Source: Micromonospora sp. NBC_01740 (lineage in GTDB: Bacteria; Actinomycetota; Actinomycetes; Mycobacteriales; Micromonosporaceae). Taken from it: a stretch of 64,000 nt of DNA. Below, piece by piece: positions 26,009 through 34,989 of the stretch. The number at the start of each line of letters is the position of its first letter. Within the stretch, counting starts at the first letter, position 1. The translations under genes were made by a program, and so were the position numbers. The stretch spans positions 2,170,001 to 2,234,000 of the forward strand of contig NZ_CP109150.1 of the NCBI RefSeq assembly GCF_035920365.1. The letters run 5' to 3'. A model generated the notes under the pieces. It saw only the letters and a program-made list of their open reading frames with translations, was not told where the DNA came from and did not search any database.

Positions 26009-27287
26009 CCGCGCCGTCCAGCGTCGGCCCGGCGGCGGACGGGCGCTCGGCGGCGTCCCGGTCCCGCCAGTCCCGGGGCAGGAGGTGGTCCAGCACGTCG
26101 TCGACCGTGACCGCGCCGACCAGCCGGTTGTTGCGGTCGATAACGGGCATGGCGACCAGGTCGTACGTGGCCATCCGGCGGGTGATCTCCGGCAGCGGGG
26201 TGGTCGGCCGCAGCGGGTCGATGTCGTTGACCACGATGCCGCCGAGCAGGTCGGCCGGCGGCTCGCGGAGCAGCCGCTGGAAGTGCACCATGCCGAGGTA
26301 ACGGCCGGTCGGCGTGGTCATCGGCGCCCGGGACACGAAGACCTGCGCGGCGATCGCGGGGGAGAGCTGCGGTTCCCGGATCCGGGCCAGGGCCTCGGCG
26401 ACGGTGGCGTCCGGCGGCAGGATGACCGGCTCGGAGGTCATCACGCTGCCCGCCGTTCCCGGCGTGTACTTGAGCAGCTGACGCACCGGGTCGGCCTCGC
26501 CCGGCTGCATCAGGTCGAGCAGCACGTCCTGCTCGGGCGGCGGCAGCTCACTGAGCAGGTCGGCGGCGTCGTCCGGGTCCATCTCCTCCAGCACGTCGGC
26601 GGCCCGCTCGCGGTCCAGCGCGGCCAGGATCTCCACCTGGTCGCGCTCCGGCAGCTCGCTCAGCACGTCGGCCAGGCGCTCGTCGTCCAGCGCGGCGGCG
26701 ACCTCGTTGCGCCGGGTGTCGGGGAGATCCTGGAGGGCGTTGGCGAGGTCGGCGGGGCGCATGTCCTCCAGCACCGAGAGCAGGTTGGCCGTGCCCCGGC
26801 TGTCGGCGATGCCGCTGAGCCCGCGTACCCGCTCCCACTCGACCTGGTGCAGGTGGCCCCGGCGGGTCAACCGGCCGGTCTGCTCGCGTACGGCGACCCG
26901 GGCCAGCGACCACTCGCCGCCCCGGCTGCACTCCATCGCCACGTCCACCACGGAGCCCGACTGCCCGCCGGGCTCGACCTGCACCCGGCGATCCAGCAGC
27001 TCCTGGAGCACGAGCAGCTCGTTCGGGCGCTTCTCGAAGCGGCGCAGGTTGAGCGTGCCGCTGCCGAGCACGACCGCGTCGGCGTCGATGGAGGTGATCC
27101 GGTTCAGCGAGAGGAAGATGCGCCGCCGCATCGGCATCTCGGCGACCAGACCGACCACCTCGGGCGGGCGTTGCGTCGGCCGCAGCCTGCCCACCGCGTC
27201 GCGGACCCGGCCCACCTGGTCGCCGTTGGGATCGAAGACGGCCACCCCGGCGAGCCGGGCGAGGTAGACCCGGGTCGGCGTGCTCAC
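26001..27287 (-). CDS. Soluble MgtE N-terminal/CBS domain protein (Rv1232c-like)
   Basis: 428 residues without membrane helices. A PRC-barrel-like start (VAVFDPNGDQVGRVRD) is followed by an MgtE intracellular superhelix repeat (residues about 185-275, LSELPERDQVEILAALDRERAADVLEEMDPDDAADLL) and a CBS pair (VMTSEPVILPPDATVAEAL, ITRRMATYDLVAMPVIDRNN). MgtE N and CBS domains sense magnesium and nucleotides, but the transporter part is missing, so this is a regulator-like relative. GTG 27287 is chosen over GTG 27293 because TAGGCT lies 7 nt upstream, suggesting a leaderless transcript. Overlaps the DUF1003 gene. Confidence 0.87.
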   Translation of the reverse strand: MSTPTRVYLARLAGVAVFDPNGDQVGRVRDAVGRLRPTQRPPEVVGLVAEMPMRRRIFLSLNRITSIDADAVVLGSGTLNLRRFEKRPNELLVLQELLDRRVQVEPGGQSGSVVDVAMECSRGGEWSLARVAVREQTGRLTRRGHLHQVEWERVRGLSGIADSRGTANLLSVLEDMRPADLANALQDLPDTRRNEVAAALDDERLADVLSELPERDQVEILAALDRERAADVLEEMDPDDAADLLSELPPPEQDVLLDLMQPGEADPVRQLLKYTPGTAGSVMTSEPVILPPDATVAEALARIREPQLSPAIAAQVFVSRAPMTTPTGRYLGMVHFQRLLREPPADLLGGIVVNDIDPLRPTTPLPEITRRMATYDLVAMPVIDRNNRLVGAVTVDDVLDHLLPRDWRDRDAAERPSAAGPTLDGADD

Positions 27288-27294
27288 GGGCACC

Positions 27295-27312
27295 AGCCTA
27301 AGCGCCTAGTGT
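27295..27312. promoter_or_regulatory. Back-to-back -10 boxes of the divergent MgtE-like and phzF-like genes
   Basis: TAGGCT on the minus strand (27295-27300) is 7 nt from GTG 27287. TAGTGT on the plus strand (27307-27312) is 8 nt from ATG 27321. The gap between the two start codons is only 33 bp, so both transcripts should begin at or near the start codon and the -35 regions must lie inside the opposite gene. Confidence 0.6.
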
Positions 27313-27320
27313 TTATCAAC

Positions 27321-28190
27321 ATGTCGACCTTGGCCTACGAGATCGTGGACGTCTTCACCGACCGCCCGTTCGCCGGCAACCCGCTGGCGGTGGTGTTCGG
27401 CGCCGAAGGGCTGGCCACCGAGCAGATGCAGGCGCTCGCGCTGGAGTTCAACCTCTCCGAGACGGTGTTCGTGCTCCCGCCCACCCAGGTCGGCGCCACC
27501 TACCGGGCCCGCATCTTCACGCCGGCCGAGGAGTTGCCCTTCGCCGGTCACCCCAGCGTCGGCGCGGCGGTGACCGCCAGCCGCCGTGGCATGTTCGGTG
27601 TGGGGCAGGTCACCCAGGAATGTGGGGCGGGCGTGCTGCCGATCGAGGTGACCGCGACCGGGGCCACGCTCACCGGCGGCGTACCCACCCTCGGCCCCGA
27701 GCTGGACCCGGAGCCGCTGCTGGAGATGGCCGGCCTGAACGCGGACGACCACGTCGGCCCGGCGCCCCGGGTGGCCGGCTGCGGGCTGGAGTTTCCCTAC
27801 CTTCCGGTCCGCCCGGACGCGGTGGCCCGCGCACGGGTCAACGCGGCGGCGGCACAGCGGTACGGAGTGGAGCACGTCAGCGTCTTCTCCTGGGACGCCG
27901 CCGCTCAAACCGCGCACGCCCGGGTCTTCGTCCCCGGGTTGGGTGTGCCGGAGGACCCGGCCACCGGCTCGGCGGCCCTGGGCCTGGGGGTGTGGCTGGT
28001 CGCCAGCGGCCTGCTGCCCGCCGACGGGCGCGCGGAGTACACCGTCCACCAGGGCATCGAGATCAACCGCCCGTCCGTGCTGGCCTGCACGGTGACCGCC
28101 GAGGACGGTCAGGCGGTGGGCGCCACCGTGGCCGGGCACGTCGTACCGGTGGCCCGGGGCGAGATCACGGTCCCGCCGTTCGTCGGCTGA
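27321..28190 (+). CDS. PhzF family isomerase/epimerase-like protein
   Basis: 289 residues with the two-domain diaminopimelate-epimerase-like fold. Family marks: IVDVFTDRPFAGNPLAVV at the start, the catalytic glutamate in FNLSETVFV near 45, ELPFAGHPSVG near 75 and EDPATGSAALGLG near 212. PhzF proper isomerises a phenazine precursor; most genomic relatives have unknown substrates and no phenazine genes are here. Probably leaderless (see the -10 entry). No downstream partner is obvious; the next gene starts 137 bp on. Confidence 0.85.
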   Translation: MSTLAYEIVDVFTDRPFAGNPLAVVFGAEGLATEQMQALALEFNLSETVFVLPPTQVGATYRARIFTPAEELPFAGHPSVGAAVTASRRGMFGVGQVTQECGAGVLPIEVTATGATLTGGVPTLGPELDPEPLLEMAGLNADDHVGPAPRVAGCGLEFPYLPVRPDAVARARVNAAAAQRYGVEHVSVFSWDAAAQTAHARVFVPGLGVPEDPATGSAALGLGVWLVASGLLPADGRAEYTVHQGIEINRPSVLACTVTAEDGQAVGATVAGHVVPVARGEITVPPFVG

Positions 28191-28327
28191 CCTGCGCGAT
28201 CCGTGCCGCCGGATCGGATCGTCCGGCGTCGTGCCCGTGCCGTGCGCCCCGACCGCGTCCACGGCGGCGAGCGGCCGGACCCGGGGCGGCACTGACGGGA
28301 CGGGGACGGATGCGGGAGGATGCGAGG

Positions 28328-28837
28328 GTGACCGACGCGGAGCGGACCAGCACGCCGCTGGTCGACGAGGCGATGAAGAAGGCCGCCGTGGCCTGGGTGA
28401 GCGTGCCCGGCGGGCCGGCGCTCGCGCTGTGGTGCCTGCCCCTGCAGGGGGCGCTCTTCGTGGTCAGCGGCCCCGGGGAGCAGTCCGCCCCGGGGCTGGC
28501 CGACGCGACCGAGGCACAGGTCACCCTGCGCGGTGACCACGGCGGGCGGATCGTCACCTGGCCGGCGCGGGTGAGCCGCCTGGCGCCCGGCACCGAGCAC
28601 TGGGAGACGACCGCGCCGTTGGTGGCCGCGAAGCGGCTCAACGCGCCCGGGCCCGCGGCGGAGCTGGCGGAGCGCTGGGCGACCGACGGCTGTGCGGTGA
28701 ACCGGCTGGAGCCGGCCGGCGAGCCGCTCGCCGGCGCCGGGCTGCCCGCGGACTCGCTGGCCGAGGTGCCCCGCGAGACGCCGGCCGTCCGGGCGACCCG
28801 CAAGCCGTTCCGCCTGCACCGGGTCCGCCGCCGCTGA
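28328..28837 (+). CDS. Conserved hypothetical protein
   Basis: 169 residues from GTG 28328, with GGGAGG 8 nt upstream. It opens with VTDAERTSTPLVDEAMKKAA and has a short beta-rich section (GGPALALWCLPLQGALFVVSG, HGGRIVTWPARVSRLAPG), then an Arg-rich tail. This section resembles the flavin-reductase-like/pyridoxamine-oxidase-like barrel in general pattern only, with no cofactor residues I can name. It converges with a HAD gene (17 bp between stops). No function assigned. Confidence 0.65.
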   Translation: MTDAERTSTPLVDEAMKKAAVAWVSVPGGPALALWCLPLQGALFVVSGPGEQSAPGLADATEAQVTLRGDHGGRIVTWPARVSRLAPGTEHWETTAPLVAAKRLNAPGPAAELAERWATDGCAVNRLEPAGEPLAGAGLPADSLAEVPRETPAVRATRKPFRLHRVRRR

Positions 28838-28854
28838 GACGCCCGGCCGCCGGC

Positions 28855-29601
28855 TCAGGAGACGCAGCCGGCCGGCACGGGGGCGATCGCGGGAACGAGG
28901 CCAGTCGCGCGCCCCGGCACCCGCGCGACGAGTTCGACCACCTCGTCGAGCGAGCGCAGCACCGGCCCGATCCAGGCCTCGTCGGCGTTGAACACCATGT
29001 GGCCGGCCAGGTCCGGCGCGGCCAGCCGTACGGCTGTCATCCCGGCCCGCTCCGCCCCGGTCAGCTCCTGGCTGCCGCCGTCGCCCACGTAGAGGCAGTC
29101 CGCCGGCGCCAGGTCGAGCCGCCGGCACGCCGCCTGGTAGAGCGCCGGGTCCGGCTTGCAGCGCCCCACCTGCACGGAGAAGACCCGCACGTCGAGCAGC
29201 GGGGCGATCGGCAGCTGCGGCAGGAACGCCGGCAGCTCGTGCGTGCAGTCGCTGATCACTCCCGTACGCAGGCCGAGCCCCCGCAGCGCGGCGAGCGTGG
29301 GCACGGCCTCGTCGCGCAGCCGGGTGTCGGCGCGGATGGCCCGGTGACGGGAGGCGACCGCCGCGCGGACGGCGTCGTCGGAGGGGTGCACGCCGGCCTG
29401 CTCGCAGACCCAGCGCAGGGTCGCCTCGGCGTTGCCGAGCCGCCCGCAGGCCCGCTCGTAGTAGGTGCGGTCGAGCACGTCGACGAGCGTGCGCGGGGCG
29501 CAGCCGAGCAGCTCGGCGGTCGACCGGTGGGCCTCGCCCCGCTGGACGGAACGGGTCAGCGTGCCGAAGAAGTCGAACAGGACCGCCTGGTAGGTGGGCA
29601 T
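28855..29601 (-). CDS. HAD superfamily hydrolase
   Basis: 248-residue phosphatase-like protein. Motif I is FDFFGTLT (nucleophile Asp10), motif II lies in GVISDCTHE, the motif III lysine in GRCKPDPALY and motif IV in YVGDGGSQELTGA. The cap domain is inserted after motif I, so subfamily I. The second motif I acid position is Phe-Gly, an atypical DFFGT instead of DxDGT. Many phosphatase members tolerate this, but the catalytic second Asp is missing. ATG 29601 follows GGAG-like sequence. Substrate unknown. Confidence 0.82.
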   Translation of the reverse strand: MPTYQAVLFDFFGTLTRSVQRGEAHRSTAELLGCAPRTLVDVLDRTYYERACGRLGNAEATLRWVCEQAGVHPSDDAVRAAVASRHRAIRADTRLRDEAVPTLAALRGLGLRTGVISDCTHELPAFLPQLPIAPLLDVRVFSVQVGRCKPDPALYQAACRRLDLAPADCLYVGDGGSQELTGAERAGMTAVRLAAPDLAGHMVFNADEAWIGPVLRSLDEVVELVARVPGRATGLVPAIAPVPAGCVS

Positions 29602-29707
29602 GGGGGAGCGCCTCCAGGCGGTAGGGGAATCGCCGGCGCGGACAGGCATGATCGTAACGGAGTGCTGACGTTCCGTGTCGGCCCGTGGCGTGTGAGGATT
29701 GCTCCCC

Positions 29708-30670
29708 GTGTCCCCCGCAGCGCACCGCCCGTCGTTCCACCCGGCGACCACCGGGGCGCTCGTCCTGGCCGTCGTCGCCGTCTCGTCGTCCGCGCCGCTG
29801 GTGGCCGTCGCGGCGGCGCCGGCGCTGGCCGTCGCGTTCTGGCGCAACCTGCTCTCGGTCGCCGTGCTCGGCCCGTTCTCGGCGGCCCGGCGACGCGCCG
29901 AGTTCCGGTCGCTGACCGTCGGCGCCGGCCGTCGCGAAGGCGTCTACTGCGTGCTGTCGGGGGTCGCGCTCGCCGCGCACTTCGCCACCTGGATGCCCAG
30001 CACCAAGCTCACCTCGGTCGCGGCGGCGACCGCGCTCTGCGCCACCCAGCCGGTCTGGCAGGGGCTGATCGCCCGCGCCCAGGGCCGCCGGCTGCCGGGC
30101 GCCGTCTGGGCCGGCGTCGGGGTGGCGGTCGCGGGCGCGGTCGTGGCGACCGGGGCGGACTTCGCCGTCTCCGGCCGGGCCGTGGCCGGCGACCTGCTCG
30201 CGGTGGCCGGCGGCCTGTTCGCGGCGGTCTACACCGCGCTCGGCGAGCGGGCCCGTACGACGATCAGCACGACCACCTACACCACCGTCTGCTACGGGGT
30301 CTGCGCCCTGGTCCTGCTCGTGGTCTGCCTGGTCGGCCGGGTGCCGCTGACCGGCTTCGACACCGGCACCTGGCTCGTCGTGCTGGCCCTGGTGGCCGGG
30401 GCCCAGCTGCTCGGGCACTCGATGTTCAACTACGCCCTGAAGAAGGTCTCGGCGACCACGGTCAGCGTGCTGGCCCTGCTGGAGGCCCCGGGCGCCGCCC
30501 TGATCGGCTGGGCCTGGCTGGGGCAGTTGCCCGGGGCGACCGCCCTGGCCGGGCTGGGGCTGCTGCTGGCCGGCGTCGCTGTGGTGGTGCTCGGCGGCGC
30601 CCGCTCGGCCCGCCGCCTCCGCCCGGTCGCCACCGCCGTCCCCCCCGACGCCGTCCCACCGCCCGACTGA
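29708..30670 (+). CDS. EamA/DMT family transporter
   Basis: 320 residues made of two repeated five-helix EamA units, about ten transmembrane helices in all. Typical phrases are FWRNLLSVAVLGP, HFATWMPSTKLTSVAAATALCATQPVW and GHSMFNYALKKVSATTVSVLALLEAPGAALIGW. Such proteins export metabolites or amino acids, and the substrate cannot be read from sequence. GTG 29708 is preferred over TTG 29699. Divergent from the HAD gene with about 106 bp between. Confidence 0.85.
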   Translation: MSPAAHRPSFHPATTGALVLAVVAVSSSAPLVAVAAAPALAVAFWRNLLSVAVLGPFSAARRRAEFRSLTVGAGRREGVYCVLSGVALAAHFATWMPSTKLTSVAAATALCATQPVWQGLIARAQGRRLPGAVWAGVGVAVAGAVVATGADFAVSGRAVAGDLLAVAGGLFAAVYTALGERARTTISTTTYTTVCYGVCALVLLVVCLVGRVPLTGFDTGTWLVVLALVAGAQLLGHSMFNYALKKVSATTVSVLALLEAPGAALIGWAWLGQLPGATALAGLGLLLAGVAVVVLGGARSARRLRPVATAVPPDAVPPPD

Positions 30671-30794
30671 CGCGGTGGGATGGCCCCCGGCCGGCGAACG
30701 GCCACTCCTTCGGCGCGGGAACGGCCGTTCCGCCTGCCGGATCCGGCGGCGTCCGTGAGAGTGCGAGGGAGGGCACGCGGCGGCGGGAAGGCGG

Positions 30795-32987
30795 ATGGCG
30801 GAGCGGGACGGCGACGAGGGCGGCACGACCGTCACGCCGTCGGCCGAGTTCCCGCCGCTCGACCCGGACGAGCTGCGGGCCCTACGCCGGATCGGTGACC
30901 GGTGGCGGAACGCCCGGCGGGGCCGACCCCCCGGCGCGGACACGCTGCCGGTGGACCCGACGCTGCGCCGGCACCCCGACCGGCCGGCCCCCACGCGGTT
31001 CGGTCGCCTCGCCCCGATCGCGATGTTCCGGATCGGGGAGCCGGACGAGTTGGTCGCCACCGCACCGGCCAACCTGCCCGGCAGCCGGCTCGGCCGGGCG
31101 ACCACCCGGCTGCGGCGGGCGCTGTTCGGGCCGCCACTGACCAGCGCCGCCGTGGTCTACGAGCGGATGCGCAAGCTGGTGGCCCTGCCGGTGCTCTCCT
31201 CCGACCTGCTCAGCTCGGTGGCGTACGGGCCGGAGGCGATGCTCGCCGTGCTGCTGCTCGCCGGCAGCGGGGCGCTCGGGCTGTCCCTGCCGCTGGCCGC
31301 CGGGCTGGCGCTGCTCATGATCGCGGTCGGCGTCTCCTACCGGCAGACCGTCGCCGCCTACCCGCACGGGGCCGGGTCGTACATCGTGGCGGGCGACAAC
31401 CTGGGCGCGGGGGCGGGGCTGGCCGCGGCGGCGGGACTGATGACGGACTACGTGCTCACCGTGGCGGTGTCCGTCTCCGCCGGCATCAGGGCGATCACCT
31501 CGGCGATGCCGGGACTGGCCGCCTGGACGGTGCCCCTCGGGCTCGCCGTGATCGGTCTGCTGCTGGCGGGCAACCTGCGCGGCGTACGGGCCGCCGGCAA
31601 CCTCTTCGTGCTGCCCACGTACGCCTTCGTGGTCGCGCTGCTGGCGCTGCTCGCGGTCGGCTGGTTCCGCGCGGCCGGGCGGGGTTTCGTCCCGGTCGCC
31701 CCGCCGCCGGTGCCGGCCGTGGAGGGGTTGGGGCTGCTGCTGGTGCTCCGCGCGTTCTCCTCCGGCGCGGTCTCGATGACCGGCATCGAGGCGGTCTCCA
31801 ACGCGGTTCCGGCGTTCCGGCCTCCCGAGTGGCGCAACTCGCGCACCACGCTCACCTGGATGGTCGCGATGCTGGTGCTGTTCTTCGGCGGCCTCGTCGG
31901 GTTGATCCACCTGTCCGGGCTGGTGCCCACCGCCGAGCAGTCGATCCTCTCCCAACTGGCCCGGGTCACCTTTCCCAGCGGTCCCTGGTACGCCCTGATC
32001 CAGGCCGCCACCGCGCTGATCCTGCTGCTGGCCGCGAACACCGCCTTCAACGACTTCCCCCGCCTGCTCTTCTTCATGGCCCGGGACGGGCACGCGCCGC
32101 GCCGGTTCCTGCACATGGGCGACCGGCTCGCCTTCAGTAACGGGCTGGTGGCGCTCACCGTCGCGGCGGCGGTGATCCTGGTGGCCTTCCGCGGGCACAC
32201 CGAGGCGTTGATCCCGCTCTACGCGGTCGGGGTGTTCCTCGCCTTCACCCTGTCCCAGGCCGGGATGGTGCGGCACTGGCGACGCCGACGCGGTCCCGGC
32301 TGGCGCCGCCGGGCGACGATCAACGCGGTGGGCGGCACCTTCTCCGGCCTGGTGCTGGTGACCGCCGCCGTCACCAAGTTCACCGAGGGCGCCTGGGTGG
32401 TGGTCGTCGCCGTGCCGCTGCTGGTCCTGCTGTTCCGGGCCATCCACCGGCACTACCGGAGGCTGCACCGGTCCCTGGCGCTGCACCCGCCGCCGGGTGG
32501 CCCGGCGCCCGGGCCGCCGGTGGTGCCGGCCCCGCCGCCCGCCACCGGGCCCGCTGCGGAGGACGAGGAACTGCCCGAGCAGGTACGCCACCTCGTGATC
32601 GTGCCGGTCGCCCGGCTGAACCGGGCCTCGCTGCGGGCCCTGGCGTACGCGGCCTCGCTCGGGCAGCCGACGCTGGCCGTGCACATCGCCCCCGAGGAAC
32701 CGGAGGCGGACCGGTTCCGGGAGCAGTGGCGGGTGTGGGGCGACCACCTGCGGCTGGAGACGATCGTGTCCCCGTACCGGGCGGTGGTCGGGCCGCTCGC
32801 GCACTACCTGGAGGCCCTGCACGCCTCCCGGGCCGACCTGGTGCTGACCGTCGTCGTACCGGAGGTGGTGGTGCGCAGCCGCTGGCACCGGCTGCTGCAC
32901 AGCCGCACCGAGCAACGGCTGCGTACGGCGCTGCGCCGGCTGCCGGGGGTGGTGGTCACCAGCCTCCCGGTGCACCCGGGCGGGTAG
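30795..32987 (+). CDS. APC superfamily permease, KimA-like, with C-terminal USP-like domain
   Basis: 730 residues. A cytoplasmic N-terminal extension (about 1-100, Arg-rich) is followed by about 12 membrane helices of the APC fold (LSSVAYGPEAMLAVLLLAG, AAYPHGAGSYIVAGDNLG, MTGIEAVSNAVPAF) and a C-terminal soluble domain resembling universal stress proteins (RHLVIVPVARLNRASLRALAYA..., about 575-725). This matches the KimA/YdaO-type potassium importer family, whose C-terminal domain binds c-di-AMP in Bacillus. Potassium as substrate is inferred. A potassium channel gene lies 23 kb upstream. No c-di-AMP riboswitch was recognised upstream. Confidence 0.82.
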   Translation: MAERDGDEGGTTVTPSAEFPPLDPDELRALRRIGDRWRNARRGRPPGADTLPVDPTLRRHPDRPAPTRFGRLAPIAMFRIGEPDELVATAPANLPGSRLGRATTRLRRALFGPPLTSAAVVYERMRKLVALPVLSSDLLSSVAYGPEAMLAVLLLAGSGALGLSLPLAAGLALLMIAVGVSYRQTVAAYPHGAGSYIVAGDNLGAGAGLAAAAGLMTDYVLTVAVSVSAGIRAITSAMPGLAAWTVPLGLAVIGLLLAGNLRGVRAAGNLFVLPTYAFVVALLALLAVGWFRAAGRGFVPVAPPPVPAVEGLGLLLVLRAFSSGAVSMTGIEAVSNAVPAFRPPEWRNSRTTLTWMVAMLVLFFGGLVGLIHLSGLVPTAEQSILSQLARVTFPSGPWYALIQAATALILLLAANTAFNDFPRLLFFMARDGHAPRRFLHMGDRLAFSNGLVALTVAAAVILVAFRGHTEALIPLYAVGVFLAFTLSQAGMVRHWRRRRGPGWRRRATINAVGGTFSGLVLVTAAVTKFTEGAWVVVVAVPLLVLLFRAIHRHYRRLHRSLALHPPPGGPAPGPPVVPAPPPATGPAAEDEELPEQVRHLVIVPVARLNRASLRALAYAASLGQPTLAVHIAPEEPEADRFREQWRVWGDHLRLETIVSPYRAVVGPLAHYLEALHASRADLVLTVVVPEVVVRSRWHRLLHSRTEQRLRTALRRLPGVVVTSLPVHPGG

Positions 32988-33014
32988 CTCCCTCCGCGTC
33001 GTCTGCGCGGGTCG

Positions 33015-33758
33015 TCAGTCGCGTCGGGCGAGCACGGCGACCCGGGGCAGCGCCTCCGGGTCGGGTACGGGGGTGAGCAGGTCGTCGATGGCGGCGACGT
33101 GGCTCGTCGTCCAGCCGGCGTCGGCCAGGGCGGAGAGCACGTCGGCCACGGGGTGGGCGGTGTTGGTGATCGTCGTGGTGAAGGGGGCCGTGCGGCCGTC
33201 GTCGGTGCGTAGCTCCCCGGTGACGTGCAGCGGGCGGCGGTCGCCGTCGAGCGGGCCCCGGGCCACCTCGACCGAGACCGTGCCGTCCTGCCGGGCGACC
33301 GGGGGGACGTCGGCGAGGAGCCCCTTCGTCGTGGACATGTCGAAGCCGAACCAGCCGCCCGGCGCGACCGCCCGGTGCACGCAGCGCAGGTAGGCCCGGA
33401 CCCGGTCGATGTCGCCGACGTGGTTGAGGACGTCGTACGTGGAGACCGCGAACGCGCAGGTGCGCGGCACCTCGAAGTCCGCGGCGTCCGCGGCGATGAG
33501 CACCGCGTCGGTGCCGGCCAGCCGTTCCCGGGCGCGGGCGATCATCGCCTCGGAGACGTCGACCCCGACGACCCGGTAGCCGGCGGCGGCGAACCGGGCG
33601 GCCACGATGCCGGTGCCGCAGCCGACATCCAGCAGGCTCAGCTCCGACCCGGGTGCGACGTGCGCGTGCAGCCGCAGCCACGCCTCGCCCATCCGCTCGG
33701 GGTACGGCGCCCAGAAGCGGTCATACGCCGTGACGAAGGCGTCAACGTACTCGGCCAT
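33015..33758 (-). CDS. Class I SAM-dependent methyltransferase, last gene of the peptide operon
   Basis: 247 residues. SAM motif LLDVGCGTG lies at about 42-50, the acidic loop in VVGVDVSEAMIARAR, and STYDVLNHVGDIDRV is characteristic of small-molecule methyltransferases related to the UbiE/glycine methyltransferase group. The start overlaps the MFS gene by 17 bp, so it is translated with the operon that begins at the 29-residue peptide. In that setting it could methylate the peptide product (N-, O- or C-terminus), which is inference. A non-peptide substrate is equally possible on sequence alone. Confidence 0.85.
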   Translation of the reverse strand: MAEYVDAFVTAYDRFWAPYPERMGEAWLRLHAHVAPGSELSLLDVGCGTGIVAARFAAAGYRVVGVDVSEAMIARARERLAGTDAVLIAADAADFEVPRTCAFAVSTYDVLNHVGDIDRVRAYLRCVHRAVAPGGWFGFDMSTTKGLLADVPPVARQDGTVSVEVARGPLDGDRRPLHVTGELRTDDGRTAPFTTTITNTAHPVADVLSALADAGWTTSHVAAIDDLLTPVPDPEALPRVAVLARRD

Positions 33759-34989
33759 CGGGTTGCCTTTCGTAGTGCCGGACGGTGGAACTGGCCAACG
33801 GGACGAGCGCGGCCACGAAGATCACCGTGGCCAGGGCGAGCAGGGCCGTTCGCACGCCGATCGCGGGTACGACGAGACCGGCGGCGATCATGACGGGCGG
33901 GCCCAGCCCCACCGCCCCCAGCCACTCGTACGCGCTCACGCGGGACATCGCCTCCGTCGGCACCTCGGACTGGACGGTCGTCTCCCACAGCACCCCGAAG
34001 ACGTCGAAGGCGACCCCGGCCAGCACGGCGGCGAGGATCACGAACGGCAGGGCGGCACCGGCTCCGAGCAGCAGCGCCGGCAGCCCCAGCAGCGACACGG
34101 CGAGGACGGCCGTGCGCAGGGGCCGGGTCGTCCTGATCCGCATCGCCACCAGCACGCCGGCAAACATGCCGACGGCGTACCCGGCCAGGACGCCGGACCA
34201 GGCGCCCGCGCCGCCCAGGTGCGCCCTGGCGAGCAGCGGCCCCGCGAGCCCGAAGGTGACCCCGACGGCGGCGTTGATCACCGCTGCGGCGAGCACGATC
34301 TGCCACAGCCATCGTCGCCGGACGAACTCGCGCCAGCCGTCGCGCAGTTCGGCCGGCAGGTTCCGCCCGGCGGGCCGGGTCGTCGCGGCGAGGCGCAGCC
34401 GCGCGAGGAGTAAGGCGGCGACGGCGAACGTCGCGGCGTCGAGGGCCAGCGCCCAGCCCGGCCCGAGCCAGGTGATCAGCGCGCCGCCCGCCGTGAAGCC
34501 CGCCACCGTGGCGGTGTTCGTGCCGAGCCGCAGCAGGGCGTTGCCCCGCTGGCGCGCCTGCGGCGCGACGAGTTCGGCGGTCAGCCCGTTGAGCGAGGGC
34601 AGCAGCAGCGCGGAGGCGGTGCCGGCGACGGCCGCGCAGACGGCGAGGGTGGCGACGCCGGCCCGCCCGCTCAGCACGAGGACGGTCATCGCGCCGTACG
34701 CCGTACCGCACATCAGTTCCGCCGCCACGAGTACGCGGTGGCGCGGCAGCCGGTCGCCGATGACGCCGCCGAGCAGCATCAGCGCGATCCGGGGCACCGA
34801 GATCGCGGCGAGCACGAGCGACAGCGCCGTGGGCGATCCGCCGGGAAGGTCGAGCACGGCGAAGGTCAGCGCGAGCGGGCCCATCGCGTTGCCGAAGACG
34901 GAGATCGTCCTGGCCGTGGCGAACAGGACGAACCGGCGCTCGCGCAGCGGGTCCGCCGGGCGGTCCACGGACGCGACGGTGTCGGTCAT
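33742..34989 (-). CDS. MFS transporter, probable exporter of the peptide operon
   Basis: 415 residues with about 12 hydrophobic helices. Motif A-like GGVIGDRLPRHRV occurs between helices 2 and 3, and the overall pattern resembles the MFS_3/enterobactin exporter EntS group (PSLNGLTAELVAPQARQRGNAL is typical). Its start overlaps the PLP enzyme gene by 4 bp (ATGA) and its end overlaps the methyltransferase gene. Within a candidate peptide-product operon an MFS exporter fits self-resistance or secretion. Substrate inferred only from context. Confidence 0.88.
   Translation of the reverse strand: MTDTVASVDRPADPLRERRFVLFATARTISVFGNAMGPLALTFAVLDLPGGSPTALSLVLAAISVPRIALMLLGGVIGDRLPRHRVLVAAELMCGTAYGAMTVLVLSGRAGVATLAVCAAVAGTASALLLPSLNGLTAELVAPQARQRGNALLRLGTNTATVAGFTAGGALITWLGPGWALALDAATFAVAALLLARLRLAATTRPAGRNLPAELRDGWREFVRRRWLWQIVLAAAVINAAVGVTFGLAGPLLARAHLGGAGAWSGVLAGYAVGMFAGVLVAMRIRTTRPLRTAVLAVSLLGLPALLLGAGAALPFVILAAVLAGVAFDVFGVLWETTVQSEVPTEAMSRVSAYEWLGAVGLGPPVMIAAGLVVPAIGVRTALLALATVIFVAALVPLASSTVRHYERQPDGRVR

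Noticed and set aside
30671..30794. c-di-AMP riboswitch before the KimA-like gene
   Set aside because: No recognisable ydaO riboswitch consensus; only GC-rich short complementarity was seen.
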